Position numbers and translations under genes: made by a program
The notes under the pieces: generated by a model
Database searches by the model: none
The model's input: only the letters and a program-made list of their open reading frames with translations
What the model was told of the DNA's origin: nothing
Part shown: positions 53,167 through 62,440 of the stretch, piece by piece
Position numbering within the stretch: position 1 is the first letter of the stretch
Layout of the letters: each line of letters starts with the position of its first letter
NCBI RefSeq assembly: GCF_900187295.1
Contig: NZ_LT906473.1
Span: 1,612,001-1,676,000, forward strand
Origin: Corynebacterium cystitidis
GTDB lineage: Bacteria; Actinomycetota; Actinomycetes; Mycobacteriales; Mycobacteriaceae
DNA length: 64,000 bases
Direction: 5' to 3'

Positions 53167-54492
53167 TTACTCGGAACTGAGGGTTACCTCTACCTCTCGT
53201 GTCTCTTCCGAGTCTCGGGGGTGGACCAAGAGGGTAACGGTCTCCCCAAAATCCTGCGAACGAGTCGCAGCAATTAGTGCGTCAGCGGTATCGATCTGCC
53301 GGTCATTAAGCTGGACGATCACGTCGCCTTCTTCGATACCCGCAGCAGCGGCCGGCCCCCCCTCGGGAACACCCACAACAAGCGCCCCGTCGACCGGATT
53401 CCTGCTATCAACTTGGACACCCAACATTGGTTGAGAAGCCTCCCCCTCGTTGATCAATTGGTCTACCACCCGCTTCGCAAAATTCGATGGGATTGCAAAA
53501 CCCAAACCAATCGAGCCAGCCGAGTTAGAGCTGGTAGACAACGATGCAATAACCGAGTTAATGCCAATCAGGTTGCCGTTCATGTCAACCAAAGGCCCAC
53601 CCGAGTTACCGGGGTTGATTGCGGCATCAGTTTGGATGGCGTCAATCAGTGAACTTTCGCCACCGCCCTGAGCTGCGCGCACGGGCCGGTTCAGTGCTGA
53701 GACAATACCGCTAGTTACAGTGGCCGACAATCCCAGCGGAGATCCCACAGCCACGACCTGCTGTCCAACAGCAAGCTCGTTGGAATCGCCGAAATTCAGC
53801 ACCGGTAAACCTTCAACATCGCGGATCTTGATAACGGCAATATCCGTATTCACATCGGAAGCGACGTAATCTGCCACATGCTTTTCGCCATTGTTAAGTG
53901 TGACTTGAATCGCCCCACTGCCCTCCCCCTGTGCGGACACAACGTGATGGTTGGTCAGAACGTAGCCATCGGAGGAGATAATCGAGCCGGAACCGTCTGC
54001 AACACCAATTGCGGACGCAACCTGGATCGAGACCACCGCCGGTAAAACTTGTTCCGCGACCTGCTCGACCGACCCTTCAGGGGCAGGCTCCGACGACGAC
54101 ACGCTCGGCTGTTCTATTGCACTGTACGATTTCGTGCTTCCAGTATTACCGGCAACATACCCAGTAACACCACCGACAACAAGCGAGGTAACTACAGCCA
54201 GAGCGATTGCGGTACCGGCCCCAATCCCTTCCTTCTGTTTGGTGTCTTGGAGCATGTGCTGCGGGTATGGCCCTGGCTGCTGGTAGGGCCCTAACTGTTG
54301 GAAGTGTCCTTGCGCACTGTGGTGCTGAGGATCTTCTGCGCGCGGAGCATAATTGTGGGGGCCCTGATCGCCCGTGCCGGTGTTAGGAGCGCCGTACGGG
54401 TAGCCGGGGGAACCAGACGACGGGCCTGATGGCGTGGTGCCTTGTCCGGAATCTTGTCCAAACTGTGGATGACGTTGATCAGGATTGTTCAT
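53167..54492 (-). CDS. HtrA/PepD-like membrane serine protease with PDZ domain
   Basis: 441 residues. A Pro/Gly/Gln/His-rich cytoplasmic N-terminus (1-88), one transmembrane helix (about 92-115), then a trypsin-like protease with catalytic His183 (TNHHVV), Asp217 (NTDIAVI) and Ser297 (GNSGGP), and a C-terminal PDZ domain (about 345-435). Degrades or refolds damaged envelope proteins. Downstream of mprB with a 114-base gap, as mprAB-pepD in mycobacteria, where the protease gene is a target of the MprA regulator and feeds back on the stress response. Confidence 0.93.
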   Translation of the reverse strand: MNNPDQRHPQFGQDSGQGTTPSGPSSGSPGYPYGAPNTGTGDQGPHNYAPRAEDPQHHSAQGHFQQLGPYQQPGPYPQHMLQDTKQKEGIGAGTAIALAVVTSLVVGGVTGYVAGNTGSTKSYSAIEQPSVSSSEPAPEGSVEQVAEQVLPAVVSIQVASAIGVADGSGSIISSDGYVLTNHHVVSAQGEGSGAIQVTLNNGEKHVADYVASDVNTDIAVIKIRDVEGLPVLNFGDSNELAVGQQVVAVGSPLGLSATVTSGIVSALNRPVRAAQGGGESSLIDAIQTDAAINPGNSGGPLVDMNGNLIGINSVIASLSTSSNSAGSIGLGFAIPSNFAKRVVDQLINEGEASQPMLGVQVDSRNPVDGALVVGVPEGGPAAAAGIEEGDVIVQLNDRQIDTADALIAATRSQDFGETVTLLVHPRDSEETREVEVTLSSE

Positions 54493-54606
54493 AGTGCTAA
54501 ATTATCCACCTTCGCTCTGTGGGAATACTTGTTCCGTATAACTACAACGCGTAGTGGTAGCTGAAGGTTCCCTGTGTGCAGCAGACGAGTTTATTCGGCT
54601 CGGGAG

Positions 54607-56115
54607 TTATCCCCCTACCTCTTCGGATTGGGCGTCATGGCTGGCATCGCTCACTTCATCGCTGCCCGGCTGAGCTACTGACGAACGCCCGCCAGGCTCG
54701 CCCGGGAAAACAACTCGGAAACGAGCACCCCCATCATCCGACTCCTCCACTGTCACACTGGTGTCGTGCCGATCGAAAACTTGTTTTGTAATGGAAAGGC
54801 CAAGACCGGAGCCTGGCATGGCGTGAGATTCCGCTGAGCGGTAAAACCGTTCGAAAACCTTAAGCCGTTCCTCTTCCGGGATTCCGGGGCCAGAATCGTC
54901 GACAAGCAACACTGCCTTGTACCGTCCGGCCTTCAAAGAAATGCGCACCGTGCCACCCTTGGGCGACCATTTACTCGCGTTATCCAGGAGGTTCAAAGTC
55001 GCACGCTGCAGTGCATGACTGTCGCCTTCGATGATCCACGGGTCTGCATGGAATTGGAAGACTATATCGGTACGGCGGCGGCGCACTCGCTCAAGAGCGT
55101 TCTCTAACACATCATCTAGCTCTACCGGCTCAAACGCGTTATCAGGTGCCTCATCACGTGCCAAATCGACAAGATCACCGATCAGGGTTGACATTTCCTC
55201 CATCTGGGCAAGCACATCGCGCTCCAGGTCCCTGCGATCATCCTCCGAGATCTGATCTTGTTGGTCGCTGTTGTACAGCATCATCAGCAGTTCAATATTG
55301 GTACGCATCGAGGTCAACGGAGTTTTCAGCTCATGGCCGGCATCGGCAACAAGCCGGGTTTGGCGCACGCGCGACTCCTGCTGCGCTCCCAACATCTCAT
55401 TAAATGAAGTAGTAAGCTGCGCCAGCTCATCATTTCCGACAACCTCAATGGGCTTCAAATCATCCGTTTGCGTCACGTTGTCTATAGCGCGCTGCAACCG
55501 TGCAAGGGGCCTCAAGCCCGCCTTCGCCACCACTATGCCCACCGCGATTGCCAATAAAATGCCTAAACCTGCAATCACTAGCAGCATAGCGCCCAAGGAG
55601 CTGATCAGCTCCTGAGTGGGCTCCATGTTCTGCGCGAGACCAACCGTCGCTCCCGCAGAATTTCGCTTGGTCAGGATGCGCTCATTTCCGACAGTACGGA
55701 CAGAGGTTTGCTCACCGTTTCCGGAATCAGAAAAATCGCCACCCAAGGGAATGTTATCTCCAACAAAGAGCTGCCACGCAGGCGGCGATACCGAAATCCG
55801 GATATCTGGGTTGTACGTTTTAAAAAGATCGACCTCATGGCGGAGGTTATTTTGGTAAAGCGGGTCGAGCGTTCGCGTGATCAGCGAGGAGGCTTTGTCG
55901 TCTAAGTCCCGGTCTACCGCCGCCTTCAGGGACTGAGACATCGTCCAATAGGTCACGGTAGTCATCGCACCCACTGCGATTACCACCATCACTGCAGTCG
56001 TCAGCGCAATCTGCCACCGCAGTGAGGTACCCCTCCCGAAAAGGATATGATGGCCGAGTTCAGGAGAACTATCTACGTGATAGTCCTCCACTTCGGCGGG
56101 TTTCCGTAAGATCAC
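54607..56115 (-). CDS. mprB: Sensor histidine kinase MprB
   Basis: 502 residues. Two transmembrane helices (about 34-57 and 172-197) flank an extracytoplasmic sensor of some 115 residues. HAMP linker, HisKA box with phospho-acceptor His261 ([12 protein letters not shown]), and ATPase boxes ([27 protein letters not shown]). In mycobacteria MprB responds to envelope stress. Start overlaps the mprA end by 4 bases. Confidence 0.94.
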   Translation of the reverse strand: MILRKPAEVEDYHVDSSPELGHHILFGRGTSLRWQIALTTAVMVVIAVGAMTTVTYWTMSQSLKAAVDRDLDDKASSLITRTLDPLYQNNLRHEVDLFKTYNPDIRISVSPPAWQLFVGDNIPLGGDFSDSGNGEQTSVRTVGNERILTKRNSAGATVGLAQNMEPTQELISSLGAMLLVIAGLGILLAIAVGIVVAKAGLRPLARLQRAIDNVTQTDDLKPIEVVGNDELAQLTTSFNEMLGAQQESRVRQTRLVADAGHELKTPLTSMRTNIELLMMLYNSDQQDQISEDDRRDLERDVLAQMEEMSTLIGDLVDLARDEAPDNAFEPVELDDVLENALERVRRRRTDIVFQFHADPWIIEGDSHALQRATLNLLDNASKWSPKGGTVRISLKAGRYKAVLLVDDSGPGIPEEERLKVFERFYRSAESHAMPGSGLGLSITKQVFDRHDTSVTVEESDDGGARFRVVFPGEPGGRSSVAQPGSDEVSDASHDAQSEEVGG

Positions 56116-56810
56116 GGAGCGGTCTCCCGCAGAACATAGCCGACACCACGCACTGTATGAATTAAGCGGACCTCGCCATCAGCCTCCGTCTTACGCCGCA
56201 GGTATCCGATATACACCTCCAGAGCGTTTCCCGATGTTGGGAAGTCATACCCCCACACCTCTTCAAGAATGGTCTGCCGCGACAGAACACGGCGAGGATT
56301 TTGCATAAGAAGCTGCAGCAAAGCAAACTCGGTCCGCGTCAAAGAGATGGCCCGTTCACCACGACGAACATCGCGAGTTTCCGGATCCAAGTGCAAATCC
56401 TCGAAAACCAGCTCTGCACTACCTCGTGCACCGCTACCGATAGAGTCAGCGGCTGCACGGCGCAACAAAGAGCGCACCCGAGCGAGCAATTCTTCGAGGG
56501 CAAACGGCTTCGGCAAGTAGTCGTCGGCACCTGCGTCTAGGCCCGCTACCCGGTCAGACACGCCATCACGCGCTGTCAGGATCAAAATGGGCTGATCGTA
56601 GCCAGATGAACGCAGTGTCCGGCACACGCCTAAACCATCCAGCTTGGGCATCATCACGTCAAGCACTATGAGGTCAGGGCGTTCGCGCTTGATCACCTCG
56701 AGCGCTTCCTCGCCATCTTCGGCAAGACTGACATCGTAGCCATTGAAACGCAGGGACCGCCGCAATGATTCGCGGACTGCCTGCTCATCGTCCACAACTA
56801 AAACTTTCAT
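56112..56810 (-). CDS. mprA: Response regulator MprA
   Basis: 232 residues. Receiver domain with the acidic pair VVDDE at 5-9, phospho-acceptor Asp51 (VLDVMMP) and LPKPF, then an OmpR/PhoB winged helix (about 130-230, ending GVGYVLRE). It would activate htrA/pepD and its own operon. First gene of the mprA-mprB-htrA-moaB series. Confidence 0.95.
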   Translation of the reverse strand: MKVLVVDDEQAVRESLRRSLRFNGYDVSLAEDGEEALEVIKRERPDLIVLDVMMPKLDGLGVCRTLRSSGYDQPILILTARDGVSDRVAGLDAGADDYLPKPFALEELLARVRSLLRRAAADSIGSGARGSAELVFEDLHLDPETRDVRRGERAISLTRTEFALLQLLMQNPRRVLSRQTILEEVWGYDFPTSGNALEVYIGYLRRKTEADGEVRLIHTVRGVGYVLRETAP

Positions 56811-57042
56811 ATCTCTATTATGTCCTACCGATCTGAAAAAGTTTTTAAATAAGCGGAAATAGGTTTCAGGTTCAACTCAGCACCTACTTTATACAGTGGC
56901 GACTCCGCTCGCGCATTGAGGTCCACACTTTTCCAACAGTCGCCCCAATATTTCCAGCATTACACTCCGCAGCAACTTTACTTATAATAGCTACACAACT
57001 GTGGCCAGGCGACGTTTGCCACCAGCAATAGTCGGGCGAACG
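56811..57042. other. Intergenic region upstream of mprA
   Basis: About 230 bases with no gene. It must hold the mprA promoter. A TATAAT occurs at 56983-56988 on the plus strand, but no gene follows it in that direction until 58144. No operator for MprA was recognised. Confidence 0.35.
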
Positions 57043-57077
57043 AAAAAGGCAACCCCCAGACTGTGCTGGGGGTTGCC
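57043..57077 (-). terminator. Terminator after rpmF
   Basis: GGCAACCCCCAG (57048-57059) and CTGGGGGTTGCC (57066-57077) form a 12-bp perfect stem with a six-base loop. On the minus strand TTTTT follows, so it ends the rpmE-rpmF transcript. Confidence 0.88.
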
Positions 57078-57130
57078 TCAAACTCCGGGAGCCGCATCGG
57101 CCCGAAAAGGAATAAGTGTTCTGCTGAAAA

Positions 57131-57304
57131 CTAGAATTGCTCGACGTCGATCAGGCCCTGCTGCGCGGCCTTGACCAGACGGCGTGGGATCCGGACGGTC
57201 TGCCCGTCGATCTTCACTTCCTGCAGCTGAACGTTGTCAGCTTTCCACTGGGAGCGACGCATGCGCGTGTTCGCGCGGGACATCTTAAACTTTGGGGTTG
57301 CCAT
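57131..57304 (-). CDS. rpmF: 50S ribosomal protein L32
   Basis: 57 residues: starts [20 protein letters not shown] and ends in LIDVEQF. No cysteine, so the form without a zinc knuckle. Located 21 bases after the L31 gene and ended by a strong terminator. L32 is a small structural protein of the large subunit. Confidence 0.95.
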   Translation of the reverse strand: MATPKFKMSRANTRMRRSQWKADNVQLQEVKIDGQTVRIPRRLVKAAQQGLIDVEQF

Positions 57305-57325
57305 TGTGTGCTTTCCTCCTTCGCC

Positions 57326-57595
57326 TTACTCTGCGGACTTCTTCTTGCGGCGAGCCATGCCGCCGAATCGCTTGTTGAACTTCTCAACGCGGCCAGCGGT
57401 ATCCATAACGCGCTGTGCACCGGTCCAGAACGGGTGAGACTCGCTGGTGACGTCAACGACGATCAGCGGGTACTCGGCCCCTTCGTACTCAACAGTACGG
57501 TCGGAGGTAGCGGTGGAACGAGTCAGGAACTGGAAACCAGTACCTGCGTCCTGGAACACTACCGGGTGGTAATCCGGGTGGATGTCCTTCTTCAT
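57326..57595 (-). CDS. rpmE2: 50S ribosomal protein L31, type B (zinc-free)
   Basis: 89 residues: [15 protein letters not shown], then SRPFW-like SESHPFWTG and the basic tail [12 protein letters not shown]. The CxxC pair of type A L31 is absent, which marks the zinc-independent form. In several bacteria this form replaces the zinc-bearing one under zinc shortage; here no second copy is seen within the window. Operon with rpmF. Confidence 0.95.
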   Translation of the reverse strand: MKKDIHPDYHPVVFQDAGTGFQFLTRSTATSDRTVEYEGAEYPLIVVDVTSESHPFWTGAQRVMDTAGRVEKFNKRFGGMARRKKKSAE

Positions 57596-58143
57596 ATCTA
57601 TTCGTTTCCCTCAGGGTTGATACCACGGGTCGGTTCCCCAGCATCATTGATTACTGTCTGGAGATCGTGCCCGGGTTGGGTGCGAAAATGTACTTTTATC
57701 CTGCAGCGACCGTCGCTTAACGACGAACACTAGCGGACAACTTGGATTATCTTACAGCTCACCCACCATTTTTTGAAATCGTTGGCCCTCCCACTCGTCC
57801 AGTTGGTTTGAGGCGGATAACGATGGGATTGACGGAAGCGGCTGTGAAAAATCATGGATCGAATGTGCCACGCAAGCTTCATGCGCGTGACAGGACAATG
57901 CGTTCGCTACGGTTGGCTAAGTCACTGGGACATCTGGGGTTATAATTAGGAAATCTGGCTGACAACGGGTAGTGTTATTCCTCGCTGTTGTCGAAGTACA
58001 CGTTTACGCCCCGTCAACCGGCTACCTGTGGCACCCTCGGGCCTAGGCCAACCTCACTTTTCGGCCTAACCTCACATTTCCCAGTATGGTGTCACTCGAA
58101 GGTTGAGCCATGTCGTGGGCGGCAAGGAGAAAGAAGCTAACCC
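57596..58143. other. 548-base non-coding region between the two ribosomal protein groups
   Basis: No gene supported. It contains the promoter regions for both groups. On the plus strand TATAAT at 57941-57946 is a good -10 box and would give rpmB a leader of nearly 190 bases. In that leader are an inverted repeat GACAAC ... GTTGTC, a palindrome GGCCTAGGCC (58040-58049) and a repeat GGCC(T)AACCTCAC. A copy of the 12-mer GCTTAACGACGA lies at 57715-57726. No Zur-type site was recognised, although the genes are of the zinc-free type. Confidence 0.4.
57715..57726 (+). repeat. Intergenic copy of the over-represented 12-mer GCTTAACGACGA
   Basis: Exact copy in the spacer between rpmE2 and rpmB. The nine exact copies are at 19479, 23384, 31352, 36835, 38212, 45561, 51162, 57715 and 61590 (start positions). 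Confidence 0.9.
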
Positions 58144-58380
58144 ATGTCGGCTATTTGCCAGGTCACGGGACGGAAGCCGCAATTCGGCAAAACCGTCTCG
58201 CACTCGCACCGCCGCCACTCGCGCCGTTGGAACCCCAACATTCAGCGCAAGCGGTTTTACCTGCCCTCTGAGGGCCGTACCATCACTTTGAACGTTTCTA
58301 CTAAGGGTCTGAAGGTTATCGACCGCGACGGTATTGAGTCCGTTGTTGCGAAGATCCGCGCCCGTGGGGAGAAGATCTAA
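58144..58380 (+). CDS. rpmB: 50S ribosomal protein L28 (zinc-free form)
   Basis: 78 residues: [28 protein letters not shown] and [14 protein letters not shown]. Only one cysteine, so the paired CxxC motifs of zinc-binding L28 are missing. First of four genes rpmB-rpmG-rpsN-rpsR, an order that in mycobacteria marks the alternative, zinc-independent set. Confidence 0.95.
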   Translation: MSAICQVTGRKPQFGKTVSHSHRRHSRRWNPNIQRKRFYLPSEGRTITLNVSTKGLKVIDRDGIESVVAKIRARGEKI

Positions 58381-58383
58381 CAG

Positions 58384-58548
58384 ATGGCACGTAACGATAT
58401 CCGCCCGATCATCAAGCTGAAGAGCACTGCGGGCACCGGTTACACCTACGTAACCCGTAAGAACAAGCGCAACAATCCGGATCGCATCACTTTGAAGAAG
58501 TACGATCCAGTAGCGAAGAAGCACGTCGAATTCCGCGAGGAGCGATAA
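58384..58548 (+). CDS. rpmG: 50S ribosomal protein L33 (zinc-free form)
   Basis: 54 residues: begins [20 protein letters not shown] and ends in HVEFREER, with [10 protein letters not shown] in the middle. No cysteine. Three bases separate it from both rpmB and rpsN, so the four genes are one tight operon. Confidence 0.95.
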   Translation: MARNDIRPIIKLKSTAGTGYTYVTRKNKRNNPDRITLKKYDPVAKKHVEFREER

Positions 58549-58551
58549 TTT

Positions 58552-58857
58552 ATGGCTAAGAAGTCTATGATCGCTAAGAATGAGAAGCGCAAGGAGATTG
58601 TCGCTCGCTACGCAGAGCGTCGCGCTGAGCTCAAGGCAATCATCAGGAACCCAAACACCTCTGACGAGGATCGTCTGGATGCACAGTTCGAATTGAATAA
58701 GCAGCCACGCGATGCATCCCCAGTGCGTGTCCGCAACCGCGATGCACAGGACGGCCGCCCACGCGGTTACCTGCGTAAGTTCGGTCTGTCCCGTGTCCGT
58801 ATGCGTGGCATGGCTCACCGCGGTGAGCTGCCAGGCGTTCGCAAGTCCTCGTGGTAA
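58552..58857 (+). CDS. rpsN: 30S ribosomal protein S14 (long, zinc-free form)
   Basis: 101 residues: [16 protein letters not shown], then [12 protein letters not shown] and [19 protein letters not shown]. The long S14 type without the CxxC zinc knuckle. Sits near the peptidyl region of the 30S head. Confidence 0.95.
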   Translation: MAKKSMIAKNEKRKEIVARYAERRAELKAIIRNPNTSDEDRLDAQFELNKQPRDASPVRVRNRDAQDGRPRGYLRKFGLSRVRMRGMAHRGELPGVRKSSW

Positions 58858-58875
58858 AAGGGAGAGTGTCTCTAC

Positions 58876-59121
58876 ATGAAGCGTAATAATCGCAAGCCAC
58901 GGGTTGAGCAGTCCCGTCGCCCAAAGAAGAACCCGCTCAAGGCCGAGGGCATCGAGCAGGTGGACTACAAGGACGTCAAGACCCTTCGTCTGTTCATCTC
59001 CGATCGCCACAAGATCCGCTCGCGTCGCGTCACTGGCCTGACGCCACAGCAGCAGCGCCAGGTTGCTACCGCTGTGAAGAACGCCCGCGAAATGGCTCTC
59101 CTGCCGTTCACTAGCCGCTAA
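58876..59121 (+). CDS. rpsR: 30S ribosomal protein S18 (zinc-free form)
   Basis: 81 residues: [15 protein letters not shown], then [14 protein letters not shown] and ARE-type C-terminus ([14 protein letters not shown]). No cysteine in the N-terminal part. Last gene of the operon, followed by a strong bidirectional terminator. Confidence 0.95.
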   Translation: MKRNNRKPRVEQSRRPKKNPLKAEGIEQVDYKDVKTLRLFISDRHKIRSRRVTGLTPQQQRQVATAVKNAREMALLPFTSR

Positions 59122-59156
59122 ACACGGTTGATTGGACGATAGCAGCACTGAGTTCG

Positions 59157-59206
59157 AAAAAGCGCCCGCACCCACATCAGTTTGTGGGGCGGGCGCTTTC
59201 TTTTTG
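59157..59206. terminator. Bidirectional terminator between rpsR and the lipoprotein gene
   Basis: AGCGCCCGC plus CCCACA (59161-59176) pairs with TGTGGG plus GCGGGCGCT (59183-59197). A run of A precedes and a run of T follows, so it works for rpsR on the plus strand and for the convergent gene on the minus strand. Confidence 0.88.
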
Positions 59207-59211
59207 TTGGG

Positions 59212-60744
59212 TTATTCTAGCTCAATGTAGTTCTCGTCGTACTCGAAGGAGCTTGGTTTCCGCTTGAGTGATTTCCCTTGAAGGGTATCCACTGGAAGCA
59301 GATTATTGACCTCCTCTACAGTGTTGCCCGTGCTGAGGTCAGTTACAGATCCACCACCGCCACTGTCAATTACAAGCAGGTACTGGTCATCAGCGCTTGC
59401 CAGGTTGATCTTCTGATTTCCAAGGTTGTCGCCGGACTCCGCAAAAACTTCTTCACCCGAATCAAGGTCCAGCACAACAAGCCCTGTCTCCGATGAGAAC
59501 AAATGCTTACTTACTATGGTAACAACATCGTTTGCCCCTAGCCGCACTTGCATGTCTTTGCTTTCCGAGGCTGCGGGGATTGCAGTTTCGGCAGTAATAA
59601 TCTCACCCGGGTTCCATTCTCGGACTATGGAAGGTCGAACACGATAATCCGAATCCACCTTGTCGAAGCCAGATCTTCTTTCTTGGTACTCTAGCCAGTC
59701 GTTTTTGCGATACCCTACGGCGAACACCCCCTCAGACGTTGCCCGCCAATGGGATACATGGAAGTCTCTAACGATTTCTTCTTTCGCGTCCGACAGAATG
59801 TTGTGCGAGTAGCTCGCTCCTGCCTGATCGGAGTAGTACACTTTTGCTTCACCATTATGGAGCGAGAAGCTCGGCTCTTCGCCTACGCTTTCAAACGTGA
59901 AATCGCTAACAACCTCGCCCTGGCTCTTACTCACGATAATCATGCGGTTGTCTCGCGCTCCCACTCCGTAGGGGTACATCTCCGCATCGAACGTCGGATC
60001 ATTCTCACCGAAAAAGCCTCCGAAGCTTCTTCCCTGAGTTGACTGATAAAAATATACGTTCTCATCGTCTACAGCAACAGGGTACAAATCACGATCAACA
60101 TCGTCAGGCAATGCCACCGGACTTTCTGTGATAGTTTCACCGTTCTCTAGATTGATCACGGCTACATGCGCTGCTTCCTTTTTGTTCGTCAACCCACTCG
60201 CAGATTGAGTCCAGCGCTCGACGATGATCGCATGAACCATGTCGTCAATAATTTGAAACGCCACTTTTTTCTGGGCATCGGAGTTTCTCGAAAAATTTGG
60301 GAAATCGAAAGCCCGATAATAGGCCATACCGTTCAAAGATGTCACAGCAGCGTCATCGGCAGGTTGAAAGTACGCGTTCTCCATCGGTCGGGTGAACGCG
60401 GGGTTGTCTGCGAGTCGAATTAACCACGACCGATAGACGGGTTCAATTGACCTGCCATACATGGTCCAATTCTCGGGATCCTCCAACTCTGGATACCACT
60501 CTCCAAAAGCGGCCGTAATGGGGAAATTTGGTAAGAACTGCCCATAAGACCACTTTGGTATGAGCGATCCCCATGTAGCGAACAGGTACTCATCAGGGAT
60601 GTTCTCTGCGACGTGCTCTACCGTAAATTCTCCACTGTCAACACTCGATTCCTCGGTACAGGCTACCAATGAGCTCGCTGTCAGTGTGATCGCTAGCCAG
60701 AGGCCACTGGACTTCAGTTTCTGTTTTTTATTGTTTATATACAT
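59212..60744 (-). CDS. Large lipoprotein, probable beta-propeller
   Basis: 510 residues. Basic N-terminus, hydrophobic segment and lipobox LVAC with Cys29 as lipid site, followed by a Ser/Glu-rich spacer. The rest has many short strands with recurrent VDDENVYFY, GVFAVGYRK, GLVVLDLDSGEEVF and DQYLLVIDSGGGG segments, suggesting a propeller of the PQQ/WD-like kind. No family recognised. It is AT-richer than the neighbours and lies 18 bases after another lipoprotein gene, so both are probably co-transcribed; they may bind each other at the cell surface. Confidence 0.7.
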   Translation of the reverse strand: MYINNKKQKLKSSGLWLAITLTASSLVACTEESSVDSGEFTVEHVAENIPDEYLFATWGSLIPKWSYGQFLPNFPITAAFGEWYPELEDPENWTMYGRSIEPVYRSWLIRLADNPAFTRPMENAYFQPADDAAVTSLNGMAYYRAFDFPNFSRNSDAQKKVAFQIIDDMVHAIIVERWTQSASGLTNKKEAAHVAVINLENGETITESPVALPDDVDRDLYPVAVDDENVYFYQSTQGRSFGGFFGENDPTFDAEMYPYGVGARDNRMIIVSKSQGEVVSDFTFESVGEEPSFSLHNGEAKVYYSDQAGASYSHNILSDAKEEIVRDFHVSHWRATSEGVFAVGYRKNDWLEYQERRSGFDKVDSDYRVRPSIVREWNPGEIITAETAIPAASESKDMQVRLGANDVVTIVSKHLFSSETGLVVLDLDSGEEVFAESGDNLGNQKINLASADDQYLLVIDSGGGGSVTDLSTGNTVEEVNNLLPVDTLQGKSLKRKPSSFEYDENYIELE

Positions 60745-60762
60745 GGTGCTTCGTGAACCCTT

Positions 60763-61305
60763 CTACATGAGGTTCTCTTCTTGGACTACTTGCTGGGTGA
60801 GGGCTTTTACAAAATGCCATTCCCCTTGCTTTTCCAAGAAGAGCATGAACCATGGAACTTCGTGGATGACCGATCCATCTTCGTTTACTACATTGATTCC
60901 AACCAGTGCAGCAGAGTCGATTCCGTAGTGCGTATAGATTCGATCGATCGAATCGCTTAACATCAAAGACCCTAAGTGAGCATCATCCGCATCGGTGATG
61001 CTCATCAACTCTTTCACATCAACAACACCCGCCGGTTCATACGCTTGTGGCGCATCAGCAGGGATAATGAGGGATTCCGAGTACGATTCTTGCGCATCTT
61101 CAGCGTATTCAGGTAGCGTGTGCTCCTCTATCCACTGGTGAGCTTCGTCGATATTTTCGACCGCTACAAGCTCGTCAGCCATGGTTATTGGCCGAGCTTC
61201 ACCAATCCCGTCGGCACTGCACCCTCCAAGTGCCCCCATGGTTCCACCAATTGCGATGAGCAGGCCACCCCCCTTAAAATGCACTTTTTTAAAAGTTAAA
61301 AACAA
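60763..61305 (-). CDS. Small lipoprotein, start at TTG
   Basis: 180 residues from the TTG at 61305, chosen because GGGGAG lies five bases before it and the resulting protein has a normal signal peptide (KKVHFKGGGLLIAIGGTMG) with lipobox LGGC, Cys29. A longer frame from 61425 would hide this signal. The mature part is acidic with a central DAPQAYEPAGVVDVKEL and a C-terminal IHEVPWFMLFLEKQGEWHFV segment that recalls NTF2-like or Mce-associated proteins. Function unknown; first gene of the two-gene lipoprotein operon. Confidence 0.65.
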   Translation of the reverse strand: MFLTFKKVHFKGGGLLIAIGGTMGALGGCSADGIGEARPITMADELVAVENIDEAHQWIEEHTLPEYAEDAQESYSESLIIPADAPQAYEPAGVVDVKELMSITDADDAHLGSLMLSDSIDRIYTHYGIDSAALVGINVVNEDGSVIHEVPWFMLFLEKQGEWHFVKALTQQVVQEENLM

Positions 61306-61554
61306 CCCTTCTCCCCTTTTCCGGATCCCACGATTTAGGCCGAAGCAACCGTGGTCTCCTAAAATAACCATCTCCCTCATGGGAAACTCGCCCCTAAATC
61401 TTACATGGTTTTGACATTTGAACATGCCAATTAACCACTTAAATTAGTAATGCCGAACTAGAGCAATCTAGATGTTCTGATATTCGCCTTCTCGAGCCAC
61501 ATCCTCAAAGTAGACACACAGCCGGGCAATTAACGCGCGCTTACGTCCACGCCC

Positions 61555-62440
61555 CTACTGGCAGGCCGCCACGGGAAGGTCAGACGTGATCGTCGTTAAG
61601 CTCTGGGCGAGTTCTGTCGCCATCGCTTGGGCTGTGGCGTAGGAACCGTCGGCAGGCGACGCGGTAAGCGCCACTGCGACGTCGCCGTGAGGGCCTGCGA
61701 AACGTCTGAACTGGCGCACATCGTACATCCCCGAGGGGTCCGGGCCCCACCCGCCTTTAAAACACGCGCCGGGCAACTGTCCGATACCATAGCCCTGGTC
61801 CGGAACTATCTGGCCCATCATGTCGAGCACGGGCTGCGCGTCCTGTACACGCGGCAGGTTCGCGGCGAGTCGCGCCTGCTGCGACGGCGACCACAACGTT
61901 TGACAGAACGTGGAGAAATCGGGGCGGAGCTTTAGGGTATACACACACGGTTATGGGCACGCTCGCCTCAGCCAGCACGGCTTCGACCTGCGACGGGGCG
62001 ACGGTGGCCCACAGTGCCTCAGCCGCTGCTTTATCAGACGACGTGATTGCGTCCATAGCTGTAGCCGACATCGACGGATCCTGGCGCAACGCAGCGATCG
62101 CAATCGGCACCTTGATCGTGGACCACGCAGGAAACGCGACATCTTCGCCGCCGACATTCTCCGCAGTGCCATCGGAGACCGGAAGTGCAGCAGCACCACC
62201 ATACTTGGCAACCACCCCATCAACAACGCCCTGCAGTTCCGCTGTCAGATAATCATCGCCGGGATAGGGTAACGGACCCGACGTGCTAGGCGGAACAGCC
62301 GTAGTTGGTGTGTGATTCACGGTGGAGGATTCGTCATTAAGCACGCTCGTTGTTTCGGGGTCGCCGATCGTGCAGGAAGAATTGAGCGTGCCGACGAGCA
62401 CAAGGGCGCTGGTGGCGCTGAGGATCTGCCGACGCATCAT
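61555..62440 (-). pseudogene. Frameshifted serine-hydrolase (class A beta-lactamase-like) gene
   Basis: An ATG at 62440 opens a protein with signal sequence (RRQILSATSALVLVGTLNSSC), a Thr/Pro/Ser linker and a penicillin-binding-type domain with SxxK at Ser107-Lys110 (WSTIKVP). The frame runs off at an (AC)4 tract (61941-61948), and the rest of the domain (SQQARLAANL, YGIGQLPGACFKGGWGPD) continues in the next frame to 61555. Loss of one dinucleotide from the tract would explain this. The 3' paralogue at 63167-63832 reads through the same region in one frame, which proves the shift. The start overlaps the stop of the upstream gene (ATGA). Confidence 0.85.

Noticed and set aside
57742..57945. 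67-residue open frame in the spacer before rpmB
   Set aside because: No ribosome binding site or family features; overlaps the probable rpmB promoter.
57596..58143. Zur-type operator for the zinc-free ribosomal genes
   Set aside because: Searched by eye for the AT-rich TGATAATCATTATCA-like pattern and found none on either strand.
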